From the NCBI RefSeq assembly GCF_047663525.1, contig NC_092613.1:3621501-3685500 (forward strand): 64,000 bases of DNA. Reading direction: 5' to 3'. Shown here in pieces: positions 45,501 through 57,500 of the stretch; the stretch's first letter is position 1, and the number at the start of each line of letters is the position of its first letter. Origin of the DNA: Anas platyrhynchos. Taxonomy: Eukaryota > Chordata > Aves > Anseriformes > Anatidae. Made by a program: the position numbers and the translations under genes. Under the pieces are notes generated by a model. That model did not search any database. It was not told the origin of the DNA and was given only the letters and a program-made list of their open reading frames with translations.

Positions 45501-48500
45501 GAAAGTTCTTGTTTTTTGACTGAAAACAGGAAAAAAAAACTTGGCATGTGCTTGACTGTACAGATGCAAGCAGCAAGTCTACCTGATTTGTCTTTGTGCT
45601 CTAGACAAATGGGTGCATTGCTCCTTGTGTTCACTGTAATGTTTGTTCTTAGATTTTGTGAGGAATCTTTATATTTGGAGACACCGAATCCTGTGTTCTG
45701 CATGGCTGTATATTATGAAAACCTGATGATCCATTGATATGTAGAGAAGGCAATAAACACACAAATATGTATCATTATTTCAGATAACAGATAATGTTGT
45801 AAACACATCTGTTTCTTCATTTGCACAGTGTCATAAGGTTAAGACTGCCACAAGCTGACGTTCATTTCTGTGGCAAGAAAATCTGAGATTAGATCTGAGA
45901 TCCTGTTAACCACTTCTCACTTTGGTATGATTTTTTTCTGAAACTTCCACCTCCCCAGATGTAAAACTGGAAATGCATCAGTATTGTACCTACCCTGCCA
46001 GGGCTTGATGTGTGCATCCTATCCCTCCCTGGTGGTCTAGTGGTTAGGATTCGGCGCTTTCACCGCCGTGGCCCGGGTTCGATTCCCGGTCAGGGAAAAG
46101 AGTTTTTTTTGATGGGCAGAGGCCAACAGGATGAGATTCAACATGGCTCAGTGCCGGGTCCTGTGCTTTGGTCACAACAACCCCACGCAGCACTGCAGGG
46201 TGGCTGGAAAGCTGTGCAGAGGAAAAGGACCTGGGGGTGTTGGTCAGTGCTCACCTGAACATGAGCCAGCAGTGTGCCCAGGTGGCCAAGAAGGCCAACA
46301 GCATCCTGGCTTGTGTCAGGAACAGTGCAGCCAGCAGGGCCAGGGAGGTGATGGTCCCCTTGTACTCTGCTCACAGATAACCAGGGACAGGAGCAGAGGG
46401 AACGGCCTGGAGTTGTGCCAGGGGAGGTTGAGGTGGGCAATGAGGAGCCATTTCTGCTCAGACAGAGCAGGCAGGCGTTGGGACGGGTTGCCCAGGGAGG
46501 TGGGGGAGTCCCCGTCCCTGGGGGGGCTCCAGGAGAGGTTGGGGCTGGTGCTTGGGGACATGGTTTAGTGGGTGACATTGGTGGTAGGGGGACAGTTGGA
46601 CCCAGGTGATCTTGGAGGTCTCTTCCAACCTTAACGATTCTGTGTTTCTATCCACAGGTAAACGCAGGCTTAGGCATTCTTGCTCCTGAGTAAGTGGAAT
46701 CAGAGACAGCTGTTGAAAGGGGCTGCAAAGGTCTTAGTGCACAGTGACTTGCTCCCATCTGTGTATCCTAAGTAGTAACTGAGAAACTGTCTTTAATTAG
46801 AGATCAACTCAGTAGGCAAGCCATAAATGGCTCAACACAGCAGCAGGCTGATGAAGACAGGTTAGTATTTCATTCCTTAAATGCTATTCAACAGTTAAGT
46901 ATATAATTGGCTTGGTTTACTGAAAAAGTCCATCTGTAAAGCAGGAGTGTTCACCCTGAAGGAGGAGAAAATGGGATTGCTTCAGCTAAATTCCTAGAGA
47001 GTATTGCAGGTGGAGCAGGAAAACCATGAGTTTAATTGTGCCCAATTACTGAATACACCAACTACTCTGGTTCTTTTTCTTCCTACTAACAGCATCAGGG
47101 CTGCCCTGGACTGCTCTAGGCTTGTTCCCAGCGGTCTGTCTCCATCTTTAAATGATGATTATACTTTTATTAGATCTTGGCAGCTGATGCGTTTTTCGAA
47201 GAGCAATTTGAATTGGTTAAATAACTCAAAAAATAGCTAGAGGTCAGCATTGTGTAAAAATCCACTGTAAGGAAGTTGTTTTTTTTCTTAAAACAAACTG
47301 GGTAGGTAACAGTAAAAGTCACCGCAGTAACATCAGCAGTGCAAAGGGATTAGGACGCAGCCCGGATAGAGTTAAGTGGAAGCCTTGCTGAAAAGCAGGC
47401 ATCTCATCTCACCTGGGAATGGGCTCATGAAGGAGCAGGAGTGTGCTGTACTCTTGAAGAAATAAAACAGTGGTTTGGGAATGCAGGAGAATATTGAGTT
47501 CTGAAGCAGTCCAAGCATTTGCTTTTCCTGTCCTGTTTTTCAGCACAGTAGCTGGTTTATCTGGATTGTGGACTAGCTGTGCACAATACAGAATGAGTTT
47601 TGTTTCAGGCTTAGTCTTGAATGGTGCAGCATAACTGGGGCATCTCTGGTTTGGAAAAAGTGCATTTTTGCACAAAAATCAAACTGGTAAGTCCAATTGC
47701 ACTGCCATGTGTCAAGGTAGAACTAGTTCTCATATTTTAGGAACATCATGCCAAAATCAAGAGCATTCAGGGATATTGTTCACAAACCTTGAAAGGAATT
47801 TGCATGCCATTATCTGGAGCCCTGTTTTGCTTACTGGCTCCGGTTCTTCTCGACCCAGCGTTAATGTTGCTTGGATTCTGTTCTGCAGCTGCTCATTGCT
47901 CTGGCTTTAAGAAATGTATTAGGAGATGTCAGTTACACAGGTTCAGTTCTGCATTTAACCTTGTCAGTGCACAGACAGTCTGACTGCAGCAGCTGCCTCA
48001 AATCCATGGTAGTTGGAAGTGAAGCAGGAGCTATCAGGCTCCGTCAGAGCTGAGCCAGGTTCTGCACTGCACGCACCTCAATTGCTGCCGTAAGGGGCAT
48101 GAACAACAGCTCATGGCACAGAAGGACAGGTGAGGGCCTTGTATGCTTGGCCATGCTGGGCTGGGCAAAGCTAAAAATCATATTGTAAAAACCCAGTGGG
48201 CACCCGTCAGAGGGTGCTGCTGCACCGTCACTTCCAGCATTTCTCCTGTGGGTTATCTGACTTACCCCAACCTTTCTTAACTGAAATATGGAAAGCTGGC
48301 AATAGTAGATGTTATATATACAAACAACGAGATGAAACATCCTTAGAAACTAATGCCCATAAAGACTTACCAGTAAACACTGAGAGGAAGGAACAGTTCT
48401 TACTAGCTTTCATAGAACTGACAAGTTAAAAATGTTACTTCGCTGCTTGAATAACAATCCCTAGAGAAAGCAGAAGAATTCAAGCTGTCTAATGAAACAG

Positions 48501-51500
48501 CCATTAATGAGGAATGTTGGAGAACTTGGGGGAACATTCTTCTTCAGTGACGCTGCAGCACTTGTAAAAGCCCACTTGATAACAGGATGGTTTCAGAAGG
48601 GAGGAAGATTGAATTGGTTAATCTGAGCCCTCCTGTCAGTACTACCACTGAGGTAGATGGGAGAGACTAGTAAATAAGGCCGTATTTTAGGAAATACTAA
48701 AATCAAACCTTCTTTATAGCAGTTAGAGAAGGAGCTAGTGTGTTGTCCCAGATAGACAATTCACACCAAATGTCAAAATACAGAGATGGAAGCCTTCCAA
48801 GCCAAGGAAGCTTACTTAGCACATGGAGTACTTGCTGTAGGGAACGGTTCCAGGATATTGGGATTCCAGGAGATAAGGCAGTAATTGCCATCATCAGTGT
48901 GTGCTCAGTGCGTGCAATTTTGAGTTTTGCCAACAGTTCTTGAAGAACAACAACACTTGTTATTTGCATAGGGGAGTTTGAAGCTCGGTCTTGATGTCAG
49001 GGAGGACTTTGTTTCTCTATGCTTGCGGGAAGTATGTGTTGAAGTACAGTTGTGGTAGGTGGCGTTTGCTGCTTGCAGCCAGCCTTCTGTGTACTTCAGT
49101 TACTCATTGCCATTTGTGGCAGCCTTTCACTAGTGCTCTGTGTGTCATAAATATGCATAAGTGCCTTGCTGCAGCATGATCATACAGTTTAAATTCCTGA
49201 GGGCTGCAGTTAATGGTGAGGGTGGTTTTCCACATCACTATCCTCTTCTTCCTCTTCCTTTCCCTGTCACAAATCCCTTCACAGTGTTATAAATCAGGAA
49301 CCAAGCAGTTAAGAGCTGAGATGCTGATGCTGATTTTCTGCCCTTACCATTGAAGCAGCCTTGTTGCTCTGTGAAACTGATTTCCAGCATTATAACCATT
49401 GTCTTCACTTTGTTATTTGAACAGCACGGCTTTTATTCTACATTAACAAGTGGCAAAAGGAAAAACTGACGTGTCAAAGTGTATTACAGAAGGGGAGGGT
49501 TGAAAAGCTTTGGGCTCACTTTTCATTTTATTTTACCTAAAGATGAACTTCCTGAGCTGGCATTAGTTTTAATACACTTAAGCTTTTATTTCTTCTTTAC
49601 AGTTCGCTTGATTTTATATTTCATTACGTCCAAGTGAAAATGCTAGATTGAAATGGGTTAAGATTAAACTCCATACCACCCTTTAAAAACTAAGCATTTG
49701 GAATTCTAGCATGTGACTTCTAGCCTTTTTCTCTCGTGCTGTGATGATGAACATTCTTTTCTTGGTGTAGTGCTTCCCTTAAGAAAGCAATCTTTAGTCT
49801 GATGCTGAGATTTGTAGTTCGTTGCCCAGCCTGAGTAATCCCACTTGCACACTCAGAAATGGATAGGACAGCTGGGAGAATCATCACTTCTCAGACCAGA
49901 GTGCTGCTGTGCGGAGTATTTAATTATAACTGTAGCCCATCAAGTTTCCTAGCCTCATAAGTTCTATTTTCTGATGAGGCATGAGCGTTTTTCTTGTCTG
50001 CTTTGTTCAGGGCTATCTCAAGGAATCTTGTATGTTGGGGAAGAGGAGGGTACATAAATGCTTCCCCCCATTAGTTTTACCCAGTATTAAAAAGGCTGTA
50101 TTAATACTGATTGACTTGATTTTGGAGCAATCTACAGCATAAGTATCTGTTCCCTGTTGTTCTTGGTTGGTTCACTTTCTTGGGAAATCTCTTAGCTTTG
50201 AATTAAATCCGTTCAGTTCACCGTTCTGTCTCTAGACTTTGAAACTTGATTCAGGGTAGGAATTGTGAAGTCGAATGGCTTGTTTAATCAAACAGGACCT
50301 TTTAAAAATTGCACATTGAATATGCTCAATAAATCAACACTGACAAGTGTATATTCCCTATGTATGACTAATCAGTTGTGTGTTAATTGGCTCTTACAAG
50401 CTCTTACCAGCTTGTCAAGGGAACCTAGCAAAGCAGACAGCATACAAAAGACTTGTCGCTGCCAACATCTAAGTAGAGTTAAGCACATGCCAAGGTCGAT
50501 GGTCCCTTTTTGAGCTTTCCCAGATAATGTTTAGAGAAAAAGCCACATCTAATCTGGAAATCTCTCTTAAGTAACGTAGGGAGAAAAAGAAAAGAAACTG
50601 CAGTTGTCTGAAAGTACCAGTTAGCTGTGTTGTATGTGTAACTCTCTTCCTGTATTTCCTAAAATAAGAAATATTTTTCTAAGCATATCCTATATTATGT
50701 TCTGTTATAATTAAACAGAAAATGATTATCACATGGAGATTCAGGCATGGGACTGCACAAGATACTGCTTTTGTTAAGCTCTGACAGCGCAATTAGTGAA
50801 CTTTGTTTCTCTGATGTACCTTGCTAGTCAATTGGCATGTAACTTGATGGCAGGCTGCATGTTTTTGTTCTAATGAACTTTGATAAGCACTGCCCTGAAA
50901 AAGACCTGTTATGACTGAAGTTGTTATTGCTGAAATGTTTTCTGATTGGATGGTTTGATGTAATTAATTTGATAGTCTCTCAAAATACTTGAGTTCTAAA
51001 ATGCTATAAATCTGTAGTGTACCATAAGGATTATTTATGATGGCTGTAGCTCAGCTGGCTAGAGCTTATTTTTCATCTCTTTGTCAGGGGTGGAAAATAA
51101 ATGTGTACAGAACAGTTCAGTTACCACTGAACGGGGATCTAGAGCTCATTTGGCATCTTCGGCATTATTTGCTGAGAAGCCAAGGAGTTGCACAAGCAGG
51201 GAGGGGAAGGGCTTGGCTCTCCCTCAGGTGGTGAACTGGAGATGCTGCAGTCCCTGCTTCTGCTTTGAAAAATATGAAAATATTTTCATATATGAAAAAT
51301 ACATGTATTCAGTGTCATTTGAGCATGGGATAGGGAGTGAGGTCTTGAATTGTTTTATTTGTTGTGATGTGAAGCAGGGAATTTATTTTCTCATCCATAC
51401 AGTAATGATTGAGTTTGCCCATGTGTTGGAGTAGAACTGTAAAACTGTAAATTGTATCATCTCTGAATGGAGTTTTGAGTCTGTAAAACACTACGTGGGT

Positions 51501-54500
51501 TACAATATTTTAAATTAATACACTCACTCTGAGGTTGCTCATTCCCTTCCTCTCACCCTTCAAACTTTATCAACAGTGACTGTTGTAATGCTGCTTTGTA
51601 TTTTTCTGGATCTTATTTTACAACATGAATGAAAATCTGCTCTGATGGGTTCACTTAGCTGAAGTGCTCAGGAAAATGTTTTGAAATGTTTCTTTCCCTT
51701 GCATGTAGATTTGATGTTACAGAGTCTATGCTCTGTACGATAGCAATCCAGCTTCTCACAGGAACTCTGGGGCCCTGGTTCTGGAACTACACGGTAAAGC
51801 GAACGTTAATGCTACCCAGCACAAATGGCATGGACTAAGCAGCGACAGCACCTTTGTCATGCACATAGTAACTGGGATATGAGAGCATCTTTCTAAGGGT
51901 ATTTCACAAGTGCTTTAATACGAAGGGAAAAAATGTTTACAAAGTATGAATGAGCAGTAAAAATCCAATCTAACTGGAAATGATTTTTTTTGGAAGCATC
52001 ATGTTTTTACTTGAAAACAAAACAAAACTGCCTGCGAAGCAGAAGAGCTTGCTTTAAGCTTTACTGTGTTGTCACAGTTCTGGCTTCACCTAAAAGACAA
52101 TGAGGGCTGTGGAAGCAGCTTTATGTGCGTGGGTGTAAAATTGTGTTGGAACTACTTCTTAAAGCTATACAGACTTCTATTTAAATTCCTTTCCACAGGA
52201 AAAAAAGACTTGTTTGGCTAGTTGAGGGAGTTGTGTGCTGTGCAGTAATTGAAAGTTGCCAGTTACTGGTTAAAAATGCCTGTTTTGAACGATACCACTT
52301 CATCCTCATAGTCCAGTCTCTCAACTGTGCTTGTAGCCTCCTTGCTAAGTAACTTCATTTCCTGGCTGTCTGGATTTTGAGAAATGCTTCTCCTTATGGC
52401 TGTGCTAACTGTGCCCTTCTCTGTTCTTGGTTGCTACTCTTCAAAAGAACTTTCTGTTCCTTATTTCGGCTTTGTTTAATATGGTATACACAGGTGGTCC
52501 CCCTGCCTCCCCGCTGAAATGGTACAGTTACCAGTGAGTTAAGTTCCTTGAAATTTCTCGTGCTTCCTGGATTACTAGCCAGGAGGTTTCTTTGAAATAT
52601 TCAGGGATAAAAGGATGAGTTTTTAATAGCCTTCTCAGAATTGCCGCAGGTTTTAAATAAAACTGTTTATTTTTTATGCTGTCTTCCCCGTGCAGGGTTT
52701 CATCACCATCTCTGCTTCCAAGATGCTATTAAAGAGTCTTTAATTACCAGCTCTACTTTAAATCCACCAAAAGCAAAAACCTGGCAATTCAGTGTGCGTC
52801 ATGTCTGACACCTCAGGTGCAGGGTCAGTTGGGTGTGCTCCGAAGGGTCAGATGGGTGACATCACTTTTGAATACTTTGACAGTCTGTGAAAGGCTGGAA
52901 ATGCTTAGTTTCAGGGAATGGCAATCTAGTGACTAATAACTTGAAGGAAGTTTAATTGGGATTTTTATCCTGTTATGATAACAGCATTATGACCATGCCT
53001 GAGAAGTCATTTAGGAAAATATTTTTTCCTAAGTTTCAAAAGATGTGGAGATTTCCAAGGTCACCAGTTGTATGATAGTTACGCGGGAGGAAGCAATTCA
53101 AATTCTGTAATGAAATTGAATCAATTTAAATGGATGGCAATAAATCCCTGCCTAATGCAGGGAGCGGGGAGAGTTCTAACTTTTCCCACAGGTGACCTGG
53201 AACTGATCGAGATCTCAAATGCTAGACTCCATCTGTGGTCTCTTCAGAAAGAATGACTTTGCCTTGAAAGAAGAAATGTTTCACAAATAAATACAGCGGT
53301 TGGTGGAACTGGTGAGTGTAGCGGATGAGCCAGGCAGGGTGTTGTGTCACTTATACTCCAGCAACAGTGTGCTAAGGGTTTGCTTGTGACAATTTCCCTC
53401 AGGCACACTAATTTTAGACAGTTATTAAGCATACTGAATTACAGAATAGATTTAATCATCTTCTTAAATTCTTGCATATGTAGCTTCAGATGCCTTCTGG
53501 CATCTCTATTTTTAGTCTTAACTAATAAATAAAGATGATGCTGCTTCCAAGTAACTTGCCTGGAACACAGAAAGCATCATAATTATCTTACAGCTTGAGG
53601 TCAGTGGTACAGATTTTGTTTCAGTGTTATCCATCTCAGAAACATAGCAAGCTACAGGAAATACATATTCACACAGTTTTTCATCTGAGCTGTTCCGTGT
53701 GGCAGTTAGTTTTAATGAAAAAGTCTAATAATACAGCCTACATGACCTGGCAAAATACGAAGTGAATAGGTTCTGATTCTAGCACCATAGATTAACCTTG
53801 TATTTTTCAAACCTTGGTACCCAGCATGTTTTAATTAATCAAGGAGCAAAATCCTGAAAACTGTTCATGAGGTTTGCTTATGTTTTTATTAGCCTTTGGA
53901 TAAACTTATTGAGACTATCACCTAGCTTTTTAAGCAGGAAAAACCTCAAAGACTTTGGGAATTATGTTAGAACAGACTTGCTGTATTTGAGTGTGAGCAT
54001 GCTGCAGATCTCTGAAGAGCCTCAGCTCTGCATACCTACCTCTTGCAGCTCTGCAATGTCATCCTTCAGTGCTTGTAATGTTTTACCTCACACTTAGGTG
54101 TTTTTTGTGAACCAGAAGTGGGCAGTTATAACTGTGATACTACAGTTCAGCATGACATATGTTACGTCTAGTGGATTCACAAATGAGGGAGCTGAAGATG
54201 AATGGATGGACCTGGCAAATACTCAGCCTGTTACAGAAAATATTAAAATAATTGCATTCTTGATAATCTTCTGTTATGATAGAAAACAGAAGTAACCCAC
54301 ATTTATGTTTGGCCTGACAGGGAAGGACAGATTAACAAGTAAAATGCATTGCAACTTCTGGTAAACTCATTGCAGTCTCACTGCAGGAGTTGGAGAACGC
54401 CTTCTGCAGCTACAGAGGCATGCTGCTACATCCTGCTATCTTAATGAATGTGGGCAGACAGGCAGCAAGGGATGAAAAGTGCATTTAAAAATGCACAACT

Positions 54501-57500
54501 TCATGCTTTTGACTTTATCTGAATTGAAACACTTGGGTGTTCTCACTTACAATCTTTTAGTTCTCACTGATACCTGCTGCCATTGTTGATATTGCTTGAC
54601 TTAGTCCCTGCTGTCCTCTGCTCTGCAGAGGTGCTGTTTGTTGTTCCTTCTTAACATCAGTTTGCTGTGGAATCAGTGTTTTTCAGGTCACTTTCAATGG
54701 TTTTCCCAGGCTTGCAGTTAAATGTTCTGTCTAGGCATCTTGAGTTTGTGTTAAACTACTGAGTCTGGTTATAGCTTCAGTGTCTGATCTTTGTTCTTTG
54801 CCTGGATGTTCCTGCTGATTTTTAAAAGCCTGGTTTAGGGTCTTCTGTTTATTTTATAGAAGATGAAAAAGGCCCTTGGTTTATTTGAAAAGGTGGTCTT
54901 TGGAATTAGACTGCTTTGTGTGCGTTGAGGAACTGTTGCAGTAACTTTACATCCATCTGTTGTAGTGTGGGCATGTCTCAAGGAAACGTCTTTCATTTTC
55001 CTCACTTCATAGGTATTAGGGCTCTGCTATGATATGTCTCTGCATCATCCTAGCAACATAAACTGTTTGGGCAGTGCTGCCATGAGTCAGTTCATCAAGG
55101 CACATCAGACAAAAAGCTGTCAGGTTAGGGGGAGTGTGGCCCAAGTGACTGATGAGGATATCCCAGTTCAGAGGCTTTAGGAACCCCCTTACTTGAGCTG
55201 CAGAACTTAGGCTGCTTGCTTTTTCCATTTGCTTTTCTTAGGATATCCACTGTAGCATTTAAACAAGTAAAATACAAATGCAAGGAGAAAAATGAGTCAG
55301 ACGTTGAACTGTCTGATTCCCTTCTTGCTTTGAAATATTTCTGCTTTCCTGCAGCCTGTGTATGGCACGGGGCTACTGGGGGCATCCATCTGCCCAGCTG
55401 CAGTGATAGTATTGCAGGTCTGCAGTGTGCAAGGATTTTTCCCCGGTTTTGATTGCCAAAAGCTTCTTTTTCTCCTTGTGGTATGTCACCTATCTTTTTA
55501 CTTTCAAGCTAAAATATTGTTCTGCTGTTGGTCAATAAATAATCCACAACTCAATCTCACACTTTCTGCAGTCTTTATCATAGGAAGAGGCACTTCAACG
55601 TGCAACAGAACTTTGCCTAAAAATAAAAAGGCTCTATTTACGGAATACTTAGGCAGGAATTGTTCACCCCCCTGCTTTGCAGATAATTTCCCTAACCCTC
55701 AAAGCAGACTACATATATGTTTTACTCAAAAGGTCAGCATGGGTAGTTCAGAAGGGCTTTAGTCTATGTTCAAGCAGCTTTTCCTGCTGCACAGCTTTTG
55801 TCTTGTCGCTTTTAGGTACCTTTCCAGTTCTACCAGAGCTTAAAAACAATATGATGACTGAGGCAGTTTATGGACGGTTTTTAGTGGCACATTTTATCTT
55901 GAAGCAATTCATAAATACAGGTTAATCATTAAGGTCTAGGAATGAATGTCCTCCAGATTGCCTGGCATTTGCTCATGTTTTCCAGGCAGTGCTGTGCGTT
56001 GCCTTTTCTCAGTAGCTTTCTTGACAAAAAACATTGTTGCTTTAGTTTAAATTGCAGAGTGTTTTCTTTCAATTTGTTTTACTACTGTGATACATTTAAA
56101 GCTTTTATGAACAGTAGCAGGCCACTTGCATTACATTCAGAAGCCTGAACTCATTCCCACTTATTCTCCCTTGTAGTTGGAGCTGTGCGTGTGCTCTACC
56201 CCAGCGTGCAGTCCTGCTGCCAAGAGAGGCCGTGCAGACCTTCCCCTGCCCTCTGCACTGCTTGCGTCATTCCTGGGGCCACCCACTATGCATAAGGAAA
56301 GCTGATATGCTAGAAACTGGGGTAGGGACTCTGTCCTTTTTCTTTTTTTGGCTGGGTCACTTTAGCTGAGCCAATTTCCTGACCCAGTCAATGGTGTGTG
56401 TGAGACCTTAGGGCTGGCACAAAGGGGAAAGCAGACCTGGGCAGCTGGGTTTTGGGGGAGAAAGTGGCTGGCCTTTGGAGATGTCAGGAGGACTGCACCT
56501 CTTAAAAGCAGCCTGGATTGCTTTCACTTCGTGCATCTACGGCATGAATCCTAGTTACATGAGTAGAGGAACAGCATGGCTCCTTTCCCTTTTTACCCAG
56601 CTCCAGTTTCCTAATGTTGTTCCATTTTGTGGTCGAGTTTCCAGGAGTTGCCCAGCTGGATTCCTCTATTTGGAGGTTTCTAGGTATTGGCCATCTGGCA
56701 GCGGTATTCTGTAAAAATAAATAAATAATTAATAATAATTAACTGGGTAATTCCAGTATCAGGCTTGTACTCCATTGATACAGTGTATCCTCTAAAAAGT
56801 CATCCAGTAGTGATTTTAATTAGTATAGGTGATAAGAGAATCCCCTTTAGGTAAGATGTTCACAGTCACTTGTCACCCTCAACATTAAGAACTTGCACTT
56901 TAAACACTCGTGACTGTTCGTAGAGGTAGCTTGAGTGATTCTTGTATCTTTGCCTTCTGTCTGAAGGAGGCGTCTAGTGCTAAAAATTATCTCTTTATGT
57001 AGAATTGAAGTTAAAACTCATTTGTTCTGCAATATGAGATTCTTACTGCAAGCCAGAGAGGACTTTTTAACCAAACAGGCTTGTAGTTCATTGCTGAACC
57101 CTTTCTAGCTATTTTTATTTGAGCTGGAGAGGGGCAGACCTAAGGGCGGTGGAGTGAAGGTTGTGCCATGGCTGTGTCTAAGCAAGGCAGGGCTGTCTCC
57201 CTAACCTGAATTCAGGAGCTGCTTCTGCAGATTTGGTCTGGCTCCCCGTTTTGGTTAAGAGTTCCTTCGGAAGACCTCATCCTCTGTAATCTGAGATGTT
57301 TTCTAATGCGTGACCGTACTTCATTTACACTGACTGCAGTCAAAAGAAACCTGTTTTAATGTCCAAGGAAAGCTGCAAACTTGAATTATGTACACTAATT
57401 ACTAGCCACTGTTTGTCTGAGCTTTCTCAGTTGCTTTATTTTCATCTAAGGTCATTGCCAGAAGTAGTGAAACAGCTTCATGTTTAACCTGTGCAGGTTG

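Larger units (their letters stand above)
44431..51708 (+). other. CEPT1: CEPT1 intron before alternative exon A
   Basis: 7.3 kb. Holds the tRNA-Glu gene (46026-46097) and a CR1 copy directly after it. The remainder is AT-rich DNA with no recognised exon. Confidence 0.65.

Noticed and set aside
46131-46578. Two 145-codon frames on opposite strands
   Set aside because: Both lie entirely in the CR1 3' fragment, outside its pol reading frame, and have no gene structure.
51273-51290. An 18-bp perfect AT-rich palindrome (TATGAAAATATTTTCATA)
   Set aside because: Short AT-rich palindromes of this size are expected by chance in 64 kb of AT-rich DNA, and nothing around it suggests function.
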